A stretch of 64,000 nt of DNA. It comes from Aeromonas simiae. GTDB lineage: Bacteria; Pseudomonadota; Gammaproteobacteria; Enterobacterales; Aeromonadaceae. The stretch's first letter is position 1, and each line of letters opens with the position of its first letter. Positions 36,078-45,068 of the stretch are shown piece after piece. The notes below the pieces were generated by a model. The model was not told where the DNA came from and made no database searches. It worked only from the letters and a program-made list of their open reading frames with translations. Both the position numbers and the translations under genes were made by a program. Where the stretch lies: assembly GCF_000820125.1 (NCBI RefSeq), contig NZ_CDBY01000083.1:5657-69656 (forward strand), read 5' to 3'.

Positions 36078-36473
36078 TTACTTGCCCTGCTTGCCGAGCT
36101 TTTTTTCGATGGCATCAGCCACTTCACCCGGCTCAACCACGATCCCTTCCTGATCGACGGTCGGGAAAACTGCAACGCAGAGCTGATCCTCTTCCATGCC
36201 ATCAATCCAGCGCTCCATCCATACCTTGAGGGTAATAGCCTGGGGCTTGCATTCGGCCCACTCGCCATTGGCCCACGCCTCGGCGTACTCAGGGTGCGGC
36301 CACACCGGGATGCAATCTTCATCCTCAGTGGTCAACATCATCACGCCGTGCTCATCGGTCAGCACATAGAGCTCACCATGCTCCACCAGCTTGCTGATGA
36401 AGTGATCGTAGCGGTAGTCTGCATTAAGACTGAGCGCCGCATTGCGCTCGGTGTCGGTCAGGGTGTAGCTCAT
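36078..36473 (-). CDS. DUF2750 domain protein
   Basis: The 131-aa cytoplasmic protein starts MSYTLTDTERNAALS. The pattern YDHFISKLVEHGELYVLTDE followed by a W-rich segment (PVWPHPEYAEAWANGEW) fits the DUF2750 family, whose function is unknown. The acidic C-terminus ends in a short basic helix. Start 36473 is preceded by GGAAGG at the right spacing; the 190-codon version is rejected. Confidence 0.75.
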   Translation of the reverse strand: MSYTLTDTERNAALSLNADYRYDHFISKLVEHGELYVLTDEHGVMMLTTEDEDCIPVWPHPEYAEAWANGEWAECKPQAITLKVWMERWIDGMEEDQLCVAVFPTVDQEGIVVEPGEVADAIEKKLGKQGK

Positions 36474-36540
36474 GGGTGCCTTCCGTATGAGGGGTAAAAT
36501 CGGGGCGTTATGGTCACATGCCCCCGTTCCCTTGTCCAGC

Positions 36541-37101
36541 TCAGCCGGCCATCTCTGGCCACACCAGCTCGATGCCGGCCTCATCACTGAGGCGGCAGCG
36601 TAACCAGTAGGCGCACTCCACTTCGGCAAATACCAGCTGATCCTCACCACTCGCTGCCGCCACGAGCAGCGCTTTCAAGCGTGTCTCAAGCCCTTGTTGC
36701 CAGGCCTGGGTCACCTTGGCGCCGAGCGCCTCATCCACCACTTCGCGGCGCAGCTCGAACAGGTTATCGGTGATTGGACTGTTGATCTTGGCCGGGATTC
36801 GCCAGTACATATCGAGGTTGCCAAGCAGCTCATCGTCGTATTGGGCCAGCGCCAACCGACCGGCATCATCGCCCCCGGCGGTTGGATCAATCGGGCTCCA
36901 GCCCGCCTTGAGATCGGCCAGCATGCCAAGCGGCCGGTTGCCCACACCACGGCGCAGTTCATCCACGTCACGACTCTGATGCGGCGGCAACCAGACCCGT
37001 CCCCCATAATTGGCCAGCGCTGTGTTCAGGCAGGTCTGGGAGTAGACGGGAAAACGGGATGCGAGGCCCTGCAACAGAGATACCAGCACGATACGCGCCA
37101 T
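36541..37101 (-). CDS. conserved-looking hypothetical protein, 186 aa
   Basis: A soluble protein starting MARIVLVSLLQGLASRFP with no motif I recognise. AAGGAG stands 6 bases before the ATG at 37101. It lies upstream of the DUF2750 gene on the same strand with a 67-base gap, so the two may be co-transcribed. Confidence 0.7.
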   Translation of the reverse strand: MARIVLVSLLQGLASRFPVYSQTCLNTALANYGGRVWLPPHQSRDVDELRRGVGNRPLGMLADLKAGWSPIDPTAGGDDAGRLALAQYDDELLGNLDMYWRIPAKINSPITDNLFELRREVVDEALGAKVTQAWQQGLETRLKALLVAAASGEDQLVFAEVECAYWLRCRLSDEAGIELVWPEMAG

Positions 37102-37290
37102 GACGACTCCTTGAATGAATGAGCCGGCATCATAGCATGAAATCATCACTATCCCGTTGATGTCTCAGGGGTGTTCAACAAACGCTCACTTGGAAAAAGG
37201 GGCGGCAAGAGTTTGAGACAGCCCTCATTAAGGGCTCATGGAGAATGCTATGGTTCTTTCAAGAACTCGTTTCAGTCCAAGGAGAGTGCC

Positions 37291-37539
37291 ATGTCCAGCA
37301 TCCATCAGATCACCCCCGAATTCGTCAGTGAACTCAAGGTACTCGCCTGCTATGACCCGGCCAACTTGGCTCAAGGGATCAAGCTGCACAAGGAGAGCCC
37401 GGAGGAGATCCATGACGCCGCCCGCCGCCTGCACCAACGTGGTCTGCTTGAGGCCAGCGACGGCGGTTATCTGACTGCCTTCGGTCGCACCCAGGTCGAG
37501 CACCTGCAACATCTGCTCACCGCGCTGCGCTCTGAGTAA
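37291..37539 (+). CDS. TIGR02647-like small protein, 82 aa
   Basis: The small protein has a predicted winged-helix-like pattern: EFVSELKVLACYDPANLAQG, SPEEIHDAARRLHQRGLLEA, DGGYLTAFGR. This resembles TIGR02647, a gammaproteobacterial family of unknown function. The start at 37291 has AAGGAGAG upstream; the longer frame from 37171 is rejected. A strong terminator follows. Confidence 0.75.
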   Translation: MSSIHQITPEFVSELKVLACYDPANLAQGIKLHKESPEEIHDAARRLHQRGLLEASDGGYLTAFGRTQVEHLQHLLTALRSE

Positions 37540-37551
37540 TGTAACCAATAC

Positions 37552-37579
37552 AAAAAGGCCACCCTGAGGTGGCCTTTTT
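37552..37579 (+). terminator. Terminator of the TIGR02647-like gene
   Basis: A 12-bp perfect stem (37552-37563 with 37568-37579) has an A-run and a T-run built into its ends. Confidence 0.9.
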
Positions 37580-37605
37580 CAGATAGCCGGATTATTCCAG
37601 GCAAC

Positions 37606-37633
37606 AAAAAGCCGCTGCTTGCAGCGGCTTTTT
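37606..37633 (-). terminator. Terminator of the cold-shock gene
   Basis: A 13-bp self-complementary stem with A-run/T-run ends lies 15 bases past the cold-shock gene stop. It could work in both directions. Confidence 0.9.
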
Positions 37634-37647
37634 TAAATTCTGTGCAA

Positions 37648-37857
37648 TTACAGAGCAGTGACGTTCTCAGCCTGCGGGCCCTTCTGGCCTTGGGTCACGG
37701 AGAACTGTACACGCTGGCCTTCAGCCAGGGTACGGAAACCGTTGCCTTGGATGGCGCTGAAGTGTACGAACACGTCCGGGCCGTTTTCTTGCTGGATGAA
37801 GCCGAAGCCCTTGGTTTCGTTGAAGAACTTAACGGTACCGGTGATCATGTTAGACAT
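37648..37857 (-). CDS. cold shock-like protein (CspA family)
   Basis: A 69-aa single-domain OB-fold RNA/DNA chaperone. RNP1 KGFGFI and RNP2 VFVHFS are intact, with [17 protein letters not shown] N-terminus (here [17 protein letters not shown]). Which Csp paralogue it is cannot be decided. About 200 bases separate it from the next gene upstream, leaving room for the long structured 5' leader typical of cold-inducible csp genes. Confidence 0.95.
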   Translation of the reverse strand: MSNMITGTVKFFNETKGFGFIQQENGPDVFVHFSAIQGNGFRTLAEGQRVQFSVTQGQKGPQAENVTAL

Positions 37858-38062
37858 ATCTTTATAAACCTGTATTCAAAAATTACTCGTGCCTTTCGGC
37901 GGACAAAGCTTCGAAACGAAGGGTGACTTATGAACAACAGGATAAAGATGCAGAACATCATACTCATTGACATAAATGACGCCTTTTTCAAGCTCGGTTG
38001 ATTATACGTGGACTTACCTGATAAGCAAACGAATTCTGCCCTGTATTAACGCGCAACAGCAT

Positions 38063-39163
38063 TTATTTTTCAGGCGCCTCCAGCGCATCGACCAGCAAAC
38101 GCAGAAAACGCGCCGCCTCACCCCCGGTACAGGCCCGGTGATCGAAGGTGACCGAAAGCGGCAGGGCCCGCACCGGACGGGCTTCCCCATGAACAAACAC
38201 CACCTTCTCAAACAGCTTGCCGGCGCCGACAATCGTCACCTGGGGCGGCGAAACGACCGGGCTGGCGTAGCGACCGGCAATGGCACCGAAATTGGTGAGG
38301 GTGATGGTCGCCCCTTGCAACATCTCGCGCGGTACGGCGCGAGCCTTCACATCCGCAATCATGCGATCGAGGCCGGCGCGCAGATCGGACGCCGTCCGCT
38401 GCGCCACATTTTCCATCACGGGCACGTAGAGCCCGTGCTTGGAATCAACGGCGATAGCCACATTCACCTCGTCAAACAGACGGCGGGTCAAGGTGTCACC
38501 ATCAAACCATGCATTCATCGACGGCTCGCCACGGCAGGCCACACCGATAGCCTGGATCAGGCGCACCGTCACATCCTCGTCAGCACGCCAGGCTCGCAAG
38601 TCCACCTCGTCGGTGATACTGACCGGCACCACGCTCTGGTGCGACAAGGTCATCGCCTTGGCCATGGCGCGGCGAGCCCCCTTGAGAACCTCGTTGTGAC
38701 TCTCCCCCTGAGCCTCGAACGCCTGCTGCACGTCCATCTCGCTCACCAATCCCCCGGCGCCACTCCCCTTGAGCCCATTGATGTCGACCCCGAGTTGTAA
38801 CGCCAGGCGGCGCACGGCTGGCATCGCCTGGGTGAGTCCAGAGCCTGCTGCGACGGCGCCAACCACAAAGTGATCCTCGAACACCTGGCTGCTACCGAGC
38901 ACCTTGCCAACCACTGTGCCGTCATCCTCGCCCCCTTCAAACTCCACCAGAGGGGCACCGATGTGCAGAATATCCCCTTCGGCAGCACAGAGGCGGGCGA
39001 TCACCCCTGCCACCGGTGAGGGAACATCCACCAATGCCTTGGCCGTTTCGACCGAGAGCAACACCTGATCCACCTCGACCCGCTCTCCGGCCTTCACCTT
39101 CCATTCGACGATCTCGGCCTCGGCCAGCCCTTCACCCAGATCCGGTAACTTGAAAAATTTCAT
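38063..39163 (-). CDS. E2 component of a 2-oxoacid dehydrogenase complex
   Basis: The 366-aa dihydrolipoamide acyltransferase has one lipoyl domain with lipoyl-lysine Lys42 (ETAKALVDV), an E3/E1-binding domain near residues 113-145 (AMPAVRRLALQLGVD), and a catalytic domain. The catalytic motif reads DHRACTGGEAARFL: the His is present, but Thr replaces the usual Asp of HRxxDG. Its ATG overlaps the E1beta stop (ATGA), so it is the third gene of a coupled operon. Substrate could be branched-chain 2-oxoacids or pyruvate. Confidence 0.9.
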   Translation of the reverse strand: MKFFKLPDLGEGLAEAEIVEWKVKAGERVEVDQVLLSVETAKALVDVPSPVAGVIARLCAAEGDILHIGAPLVEFEGGEDDGTVVGKVLGSSQVFEDHFVVGAVAAGSGLTQAMPAVRRLALQLGVDINGLKGSGAGGLVSEMDVQQAFEAQGESHNEVLKGARRAMAKAMTLSHQSVVPVSITDEVDLRAWRADEDVTVRLIQAIGVACRGEPSMNAWFDGDTLTRRLFDEVNVAIAVDSKHGLYVPVMENVAQRTASDLRAGLDRMIADVKARAVPREMLQGATITLTNFGAIAGRYASPVVSPPQVTIVGAGKLFEKVVFVHGEARPVRALPLSVTFDHRACTGGEAARFLRLLVDALEAPEK

Positions 39164-40143
39164 CTCCAGCTCTCCATCAAGGTGCACGCGGCATCGACGA
39201 TCTCTTGCTCATCGATGAGGTAATAGGCTTCGTTGCGATAATAAGGAACAGCCACATCGACTCCAGTCAGGCGACGCGGCGGCGCCTTGAGGGCGGTGGC
39301 CGCCCCCTCGCACACCCGAGCGACAATTTCAGCCCCCACACCGAAGCTGCCACACGCTTCGTGTACCACCAGCAAGCGCCCCGTCTTACATACCGAGGCG
39401 AGGATGGTGGCCATGTCGAGCGGCTTGATGGTCGCCAGATCGATCACCTCACACTGAATGTCCTGATCCGCCAGCACCTCGGCGGCGCGCAGGATCTCCT
39501 GCAGGCAGGCCCCCCACCCCACCACTGTGATGTCCCGGCCGGGGCGCAAGGTATAGCAGACATCGAGCGGCAGACCGACGCCGTCATCGTCGAGCCGGGA
39601 CTTGAGCGAACGATAGATGCGATCGGGCTCGAAAAAGAGCACAGGATCCGGGCAGCGGATGGCCGAGAGCAGCAACCCATAGGCCCGCCTTGGGCTCGAT
39701 GGGATCACCACCCTTAGCCCCGGTATGTGAGCAAACAGAGCCTCGACACTCTCGCTGTGATGCTCCGGCGAGTGAATGCCGGCCCCGTAGGGGGAGCGGT
39801 AGACCAGCGGGCAACTGAGCCGCCCCCGGGTGCGATTGCGCATACGCGCCGCCTGGCAGACGATCTGCTCCATCCCCGGAAAGATGAAACCCTGAAACTG
39901 AAATTCGGCCACCGGTTTCAACCCCTGAGTGGCCATGCCGACCGCAACGCCGGCGATCAACCCCTCGGCCAGTGGCGTATCGATCACCCGCTTAAAGCCA
40001 AACCGGTCGCGAAGGCCGACCGTGGCACGAAACACACCGCCGTTCACCCCCACATCTTCACCGAGCACCACCACGTCCGGGTCATGCGCCATCTCATAGT
40101 GCAGGGCCATGTTGATGGCCTCGAGCAGGCTCACCTCACTCAT
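39160..40143 (-). CDS. E1 beta subunit of a 2-oxoacid dehydrogenase complex
   Basis: The 327-aa thiamine-diphosphate enzyme subunit shows VVVLGEDVGVNGGVFRAT, DTPLAEGLIAGVAVGMA, and SPYGAGIHSPEHHSESVEA, as in BkdA2 and PdhB. It forms an alpha2beta2 E1 with the upstream gene product and decarboxylates the 2-oxoacid onto the E2 lipoyl group. The start at 40143 has GGGAGG upstream and overlaps the E1alpha end by 8 bases. Confidence 0.93.
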   Translation of the reverse strand: MSEVSLLEAINMALHYEMAHDPDVVVLGEDVGVNGGVFRATVGLRDRFGFKRVIDTPLAEGLIAGVAVGMATQGLKPVAEFQFQGFIFPGMEQIVCQAARMRNRTRGRLSCPLVYRSPYGAGIHSPEHHSESVEALFAHIPGLRVVIPSSPRRAYGLLLSAIRCPDPVLFFEPDRIYRSLKSRLDDDGVGLPLDVCYTLRPGRDITVVGWGACLQEILRAAEVLADQDIQCEVIDLATIKPLDMATILASVCKTGRLLVVHEACGSFGVGAEIVARVCEGAATALKAPPRRLTGVDVAVPYYRNEAYYLIDEQEIVDAACTLMESWR

Positions 40144-41224
40144 GATCTGCCTCCCGGCGCATCGCCTTGGCAATGATGCGCTCACGCTGGGGCCGCAGAT
40201 CGGCCGGCAGCTCGGCATAGTGATAGTCGATCATGGCCTCGGGAGGCTGGGCCTGCTGCGCTTCGTAGCGAGCCACCGCCTGCTCGACCTCGGCACTGGC
40301 TTCGGCCAGCAGGGCCTGCTCGGCGGCGTCGTCCCACCACATCTGATCAACCATGAACTGGCGCAGTCGTTTGACCGGCTCCTTGCGCCAAGCCGCCTCC
40401 ACCTCAGCCACCTCCCGGTAACGGGTGGCATCATCGGCAGTGGTATGATCCCCGAGCCGATAACTCACCGCCTCGATCAGAGTCGGCCCCTTACCACGGC
40501 GGGCCCGCTCCAGCGCATGCCTGACCGCGTCATAGACGGCCAATACATCGTTGCCATCCACCAGCAAGCTACGCACACCGGCTCCTATCCCTTTATGGGC
40601 CAGGGTGGGCGCCGAAGATTGCAGCGTGCGCGGCACCGAGATGGCCCATTGATTGTTGTTCACCACTATCACCATGGGCAGGTGCCACACCCCGGCGCAG
40701 TTGAGCCCCTCGAGAAAATCCCCCTTGGAAGTGCCGCCATCACCGATTGAAACCACCGCCACCCGCGGCTGATGGCGCAGCTTGAAGGCTGCGGCAATGC
40801 CGCAGGCGTGGGTGATCTGAGTCGCGATGGGCACGCAGATGGGCAGATCCTCTGAGCGGGAGCCATCGCGCTTGGTAAAGTCACTCCCCCGCTCGTCGCC
40901 CCCCCAATACTGCAAGTTCTTCTCCATGGGCACTCCGCGCACATACAGGGTGGGCATATCGCGGTAGTAAGGGACATAGACATCCTCCTCCCCCATGGCG
41001 AGACCGACACCGATGCCGACCGCCTCCGCCCCCAGGTGAGAGGGAAAGGTGCCCAGCTTGCCGGTGCGCTGCAGGGCGATCGCCTTCTTGTCATAGCTAC
41101 GCACCACCACCATGTTGCGGTAGAAAGTGCGTGCCAACGCCTTGTCCAGCCAGGTGGGCAGGTCTGCCACCGGGCGCCCCTCCTCATCGAGGTAACGCAG
41201 GAGAGGGATCTCGACATGGGTCAT
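40136..41224 (-). CDS. E1 alpha subunit of a 2-oxoacid dehydrogenase complex
   Basis: The 362-aa protein is the first gene of the operon. The thiamine-diphosphate motif starts at GDG (161-163) and ends at NN (189-190). The phosphorylation-loop-like segment YRLGDHTTADDATRY resembles branched-chain and PDH-type E1alpha. The three tightly overlapping genes lack an E3 (lipoamide dehydrogenase), which must come from elsewhere. A branched-chain (Bkd) role is likely but not proven. Confidence 0.93.
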   Translation of the reverse strand: MTHVEIPLLRYLDEEGRPVADLPTWLDKALARTFYRNMVVVRSYDKKAIALQRTGKLGTFPSHLGAEAVGIGVGLAMGEEDVYVPYYRDMPTLYVRGVPMEKNLQYWGGDERGSDFTKRDGSRSEDLPICVPIATQITHACGIAAAFKLRHQPRVAVVSIGDGGTSKGDFLEGLNCAGVWHLPMVIVVNNNQWAISVPRTLQSSAPTLAHKGIGAGVRSLLVDGNDVLAVYDAVRHALERARRGKGPTLIEAVSYRLGDHTTADDATRYREVAEVEAAWRKEPVKRLRQFMVDQMWWDDAAEQALLAEASAEVEQAVARYEAQQAQPPEAMIDYHYAELPADLRPQRERIIAKAMRREADHE

Positions 41225-41626
41225 AACTGGCTCCTTGCCGGTTGAACGTCACCGCCGTTGATGACCTTCTGAATGTAAAATCATTGTTAACGAACTTGCA
41301 AAAAGATTCAGCCAGGTAAGACCAGTAGAAACTTCTTTAAAATGACAAATTCAATGAATTTTTGGCGATGGGGGTTTGTCGGCACCGTGAATGGTGCAAC
41401 TTACTGGGGAATTTTTCAGCGTGCTCTCGACGCGGTCACGCAGCCTTACCGCGACAGGTGCGCTTGCAGTGATAAGGCCATTCAAGGGGGTTAGGCCATG
41501 CGCCGGCCAGCCACAAAACCGCTGCTGGCCTGTTCAGCACACAGCGATCGCGACGCGGGTTGAGACAGGGGCTGTTGACCGGGCTTTGGAGCGCCGCTCA
41601 CCGAAGGGGCGGCGCCCACTCCGGAG
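41225..41626. other. Intergenic region upstream of the E1alpha-E1beta-E2 operon
   Basis: About 400 bases without a gene. It contains the candidate operon promoter (41272-41301), AT-rich DNA to about 41370, and a GC-rich right part with an imperfect hairpin near 41590-41615 that may end the DedA transcript. Confidence 0.55.
41272..41301 (-). promoter_or_regulatory. Candidate promoter of the 2-oxoacid dehydrogenase operon
   Basis: On the minus strand TTGCAA and TACATT are separated by 18 bases, about 48 bases upstream of the E1alpha start codon. Confidence 0.55.
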
Positions 41627-42268
41627 TCAGGCGTTACGATGGCGGTAGAGGCGCACCAGAATGGCGATAATGGCGATGGCAAACAGGGTCATTGAGCAGA
41701 CCAGCAGCCCCTTGGTGAAGAGTTGCTGATGCTCGGCAAAGAAGGGGAGCGCCATCACGGTATGGCCACACAGGGCAAGCAACAGGGTCCAGAGGAAGGC
41801 GCTGGCAAAGCTCGATATCATGACGCCAGTGAGCCGCAGACGAGAGATCCCCATCAGCATCGGGGTCAATACCCGCACAAAGGGGATAAAGCGTGACGAA
41901 AACATGGCTAGGAAGCCATAGCGGTTAAGCAGGCGTGACGCCCTGGGCAGGCTGCCTTCCGGGATGGTTCGCTCGATGAAGGTCATGAAGGGGGTACCGT
42001 GCAGCGCATGGCCCTGCCAGTAAGCGATAAGGCTGCCAAGGCCCGCCGCAATCGGCATATAGACGAGCGCCACCTCAGGGCCAAATACCCCGAGACCCGC
42101 CAGGCCACCGGCCAACAGCACCAGGCTATCCCCCGGTAGCGGCAAAAAAACAAAACTCGACTCTAGAAACAGGATCACCATCAGACAGGCGATCAGCGGC
42201 CCCATGGCCTGCATGTGGGCCAGATGTTGGTAGTCTTGGTGCCAGATGGCCACCAGCATGTCGTGCAT
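41627..42268 (-). CDS. DedA family membrane protein, downstream copy
   Basis: The 213-aa inner-membrane protein has about five spans. SSFVFLPLPGDSLVLLAGGLAG and the DedA signature SRFIPFVRVLTPMLMGISR with its two conserved arginines are present. DedA proteins act in membrane homeostasis; members are proposed flippases for undecaprenyl phosphate or phosphatidylethanolamine. It is a tandem paralogue of the next gene, with 201 bases between them. Confidence 0.9.
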   Translation of the reverse strand: MHDMLVAIWHQDYQHLAHMQAMGPLIACLMVILFLESSFVFLPLPGDSLVLLAGGLAGLGVFGPEVALVYMPIAAGLGSLIAYWQGHALHGTPFMTFIERTIPEGSLPRASRLLNRYGFLAMFSSRFIPFVRVLTPMLMGISRLRLTGVMISSFASAFLWTLLLALCGHTVMALPFFAEHQQLFTKGLLVCSMTLFAIAIIAILVRLYRHRNA

Positions 42269-42469
42269 ACGGCTGTCACGCTCCTCGGCGTCATCGGCGA
42301 TCTCCTGTCGCCAGCCCGGCCCCCCTGGCCGGCATACTCTCACTCTGCCGTGGCTCGCGTTGAGCCCGGACGAAGAGGGCGCAACGGCCACTCCTCTCTA
42401 TATCAGGGGTAAAAGCGTACCCCTCTCAACGCCGCAAGGCCAGCCCTATCTCGCCTGTCGCCACCACCT

Positions 42470-43126
42470 TCACTCATCACACACGGATCGCCGACGGTGT
42501 CGATAGAGACGCGCGCCGATGGCAAACACCGCCAGCACGAACAACAGCAGGGAGGTGAGCAGCAGCCCCTTAGCCAGCAGATGCTGATAGGTCGCGAGCC
42601 ACGGCACCTGCATCATCCCCTTGCTCACCATGCTGAGCGCGAAGGTCCAGAGAAAGGCGCTGGCAAAGCCCGCCACCACGACGCGCAGCAGATGCAGGCG
42701 GGAGATCCCCATCAACATGGGAGTAAGCACTCGCACGAAGGGGACGAAGCGCGACGAAAACATGGCGAGAAAACCGTGGCGCGCCAGCAGGTTGCCAGCC
42801 CTGGCCAGCTGCCCCTCGGGGAGCAGTTTCTCGATGTGATGCATGAAGCGGGTCTCCGCCAGCGCCCTCCCCTGCCAGTAGGCCACCAGAGAGCCCAACC
42901 CCGCCGCCAACGGCAGGTAAAGCAGCGTCACCTCGGGCCCGAGCACCCCCAGTCCGACCAGGCCACCGGCCAATAGCACCAGACTGTCGCCAGGCAGCGG
43001 CAGAAACACGAAGCTCGATTCCAGAAACAGGATCACCACCAGACAGGCGACCAGCAGTCCGATGGCGCCCGTTTGGCTCAGCAAGGCGTAATCCTGTTGC
43101 CAGATGGCGAGCAGCATCTCTTGCAT
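42470..43126 (-). CDS. DedA family membrane protein, upstream copy
   Basis: The 218-aa paralogue of the neighbouring gene is very similar throughout (MLLAIWQQDY, ESSFVFLPLPGDSLVLLAGG, SRFVPFVRVLTPMLMGISR). This suggests a local duplication followed by divergence, mostly in the C-terminal third. The start at 43126 has TTGGAGA upstream; the longer frame to 43147 is less likely. Confidence 0.9.
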   Translation of the reverse strand: MQEMLLAIWQQDYALLSQTGAIGLLVACLVVILFLESSFVFLPLPGDSLVLLAGGLVGLGVLGPEVTLLYLPLAAGLGSLVAYWQGRALAETRFMHHIEKLLPEGQLARAGNLLARHGFLAMFSSRFVPFVRVLTPMLMGISRLHLLRVVVAGFASAFLWTFALSMVSKGMMQVPWLATYQHLLAKGLLLTSLLLFVLAVFAIGARLYRHRRRSVCDE

Positions 43127-43200
43127 AGGGATCTCCAAGGGCGACAAATAGTGAGGCCGGTTTATAGCCGCCGCGCCATGAACATCGCCTTAATGGGCAC

Positions 43201-44304
43201 TCACTGCGACCAGCTGCGCCACTCGCCATTTTCCAGCCATAGCTGCACTTGCACTGTCTCGGCACGGCGGCTGGCCGGCTCGGGCAGCAGGACATCAGGC
43301 TGCACCCCGACCCCATCGAGCGCCATGTCTGGCGAGCGGGTAGTGCGGGCGCTGGCATAGAACAGTTGCAGACGAGTGGAAGGCAGGGGGTGGGCCAGCA
43401 GCTCCCCATAGTCGATGGCGCCATAGCTGGGCCGGCCCACCAGCTTGATCCCCATCCCTTGGCGCACGGTTAGCAGGAACTGTTCACAGGCGCTGGCACA
43501 GCCTGCATCCATCAACACCGCCACCTGCTTCGGCCGGTTCGGTTGCAATGGCATGGCCCGCTCACTGAAAGGGCCCATCCCCCCCAGCGGCAACCATAGG
43601 CGATCTGCCTTGCCAAGACGGCGCAACAGGTGCTGGGCAGCCTTATCACAAGGCGCATCCGCCATCTGCTGATGACAGATCCGCGCCCAAGCCGCGACGT
43701 TGGCACGGGTGACCAGGAAAGCCCCCGGATAGTCGATGCGGGCCGTCGGCAACAACCAGCCCAGCAGGGGTTGGTAGATCTGGGGCAGCCCGCCCCCGTT
43801 ACCACGCACATCGATGATCCAGTTGGGCGTCTCGGCCAGCTGGGAAAAATGGGCATCGAGCAGGTTGGCCAGCGCATCGGCCTGCGCCGGCGCGAAGTTG
43901 GGCAGGGTGAGCAGCAAGGTGCGATCCGAGAGCATCTCCAGCGTCGGGGCCGCAGGCGTCGCCTGCTCACCTGGCTCCATCTGGACAGGTAGCACCGCCA
44001 GATGACCCGGTCGCCAGTGATGCAGATAGCCGTTGAGCAGGCGCACGCATTGCGCCTCATTGTCGACGGTCGCCACCTTCTGCCTCGCCTCATCCAGCGC
44101 CTGCGCCAGGCGTGCCTCCCCTTGCTGCCGCTCGGCCCAGCGACCGCCGGCATCATTTTGAGAGAGAAAGTCGGGAAGCACCGCCAGATCACGGCGGCAT
44201 GCTTCCTGCCAGGAGAGAGACTGCGCCACGCCAAGGCTACTCCAGCCGAGCAGGATCACCCCCAAAAGCCGCAGCGCAAGCATGACGCCAAATGATGTTC
44301 GCAT
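43201..44304 (-). CDS. S41 family peptidase, exported
   Basis: The 367-aa precursor has a signal peptide (about residues 1-23, cut after GVAQ). The S41 (tail-specific protease-like) core is recognisable: NWIIDVRGNGGGLPQIYQ and the nucleophile in DAGCASACEQFLL, plus DGVGVQPDVLLPEP near the end. No PDZ domain is seen. The start at 44304 gives a good signal sequence. Target unknown. Confidence 0.8.
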   Translation of the reverse strand: MRTSFGVMLALRLLGVILLGWSSLGVAQSLSWQEACRRDLAVLPDFLSQNDAGGRWAERQQGEARLAQALDEARQKVATVDNEAQCVRLLNGYLHHWRPGHLAVLPVQMEPGEQATPAAPTLEMLSDRTLLLTLPNFAPAQADALANLLDAHFSQLAETPNWIIDVRGNGGGLPQIYQPLLGWLLPTARIDYPGAFLVTRANVAAWARICHQQMADAPCDKAAQHLLRRLGKADRLWLPLGGMGPFSERAMPLQPNRPKQVAVLMDAGCASACEQFLLTVRQGMGIKLVGRPSYGAIDYGELLAHPLPSTRLQLFYASARTTRSPDMALDGVGVQPDVLLPEPASRRAETVQVQLWLENGEWRSWSQ

Positions 44305-44468
44305 GACATTCCCCTTGCGAAAGTTCCGAATACATATCAAGACCATACCGCTCAGCGAAAGAAAACTCCAACCATGCGGCCACTCTGTTCCGAGGCGGTT
44401 CAGCGGATGGGGCGTGGCGACAGGAGTCGACCCAGAGCACCTCGTTTTGGGGCGTGCTGAACCCGTTT

Positions 44469-44484
44469 CGCTATCGCGATAGCG
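44469..44484. promoter_or_regulatory. 16-bp perfect palindrome upstream of the YbaY-like gene
   Basis: CGCTATCGCGATAGCG is followed ten bases later by an extended -10-like TGCTATACC (44491-44499), so it would overlap a -35 region. It is a candidate operator for an unidentified dimeric regulator. Confidence 0.5.
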
Positions 44485-44531
44485 GCGAAGATGCTATACC
44501 TGCGCCGTTTGTATCCAGTTAGGAGATCACC

Positions 44532-45005
44532 ATGCGTCCTCTGTTCCCCCTTGCTCTGCTCGGCTCGGCCCTGCTGCTGTCCGCTTGCAATGACGCCAAG
44601 GCACCGGCCCCCGCTCCCACCGACGAGCCCGCCAAGAGCGAAGCCAGCCAGCAACACGCCAGCATCAGTGGCACCGCCCTTTATCGCGCGCGCATGGCAC
44701 TGCCACCAGGAGCCCGTCTCGAGATCACCCTGGAAGATGTCTCGCTGGCCGATGCGCCGGCCCGGGTGCTCGGCCGCACCACGCTCGATGAGCTGGCTGC
44801 CCCGCCGTTTGCCTTCACCCTCGACTATGACCCGAGCAAGGTCGATCAGAGCCACCGCTACAGCGTCCGCGCCACTATCCGGGTGGGTGATGAGCTGCTC
44901 TTTACCACCGACACCTTCACTCCGGCCCTGACTCAGGGTGGTGGCGACCAGGTTGAACTGCATCTGGTGCCGGTGGCCAAGGCCCCAGAGCCCACGGCCC
45001 AGTAA
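44532..45005 (+). CDS. YbaY-like outer-membrane lipoprotein
   Basis: The 157-aa precursor has a lipoprotein signal (MRPLFPLALLGSALLLSAC, lipidation at Cys19), a Pro/Ala-rich linker, then a beta-sandwich domain of the YbaY/YscW type (SGTALYRARMALPPGARLEI, LEDVSLADAPARVLG). Family members may help pilotin-like or envelope functions; the role is unknown. AGGAGA precedes the start. Confidence 0.85.
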   Translation: MRPLFPLALLGSALLLSACNDAKAPAPAPTDEPAKSEASQQHASISGTALYRARMALPPGARLEITLEDVSLADAPARVLGRTTLDELAAPPFAFTLDYDPSKVDQSHRYSVRATIRVGDELLFTTDTFTPALTQGGGDQVELHLVPVAKAPEPTAQ

Positions 45006-45029
45006 GCAGCAGAGTGAATAAAAAACAAC

Positions 45030-45052
45030 GCCGGCCCAGTGCCGGCTTTGTT
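45030..45052. terminator. Weak terminator between convergent genes
   Basis: A 6-bp GCCGGC stem with a 5-base loop is followed by TTTGTTCTT and preceded by an A-rich run. Confidence 0.6.
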
Positions 45053-45068
45053 CTTGCTGTCATCAGGC

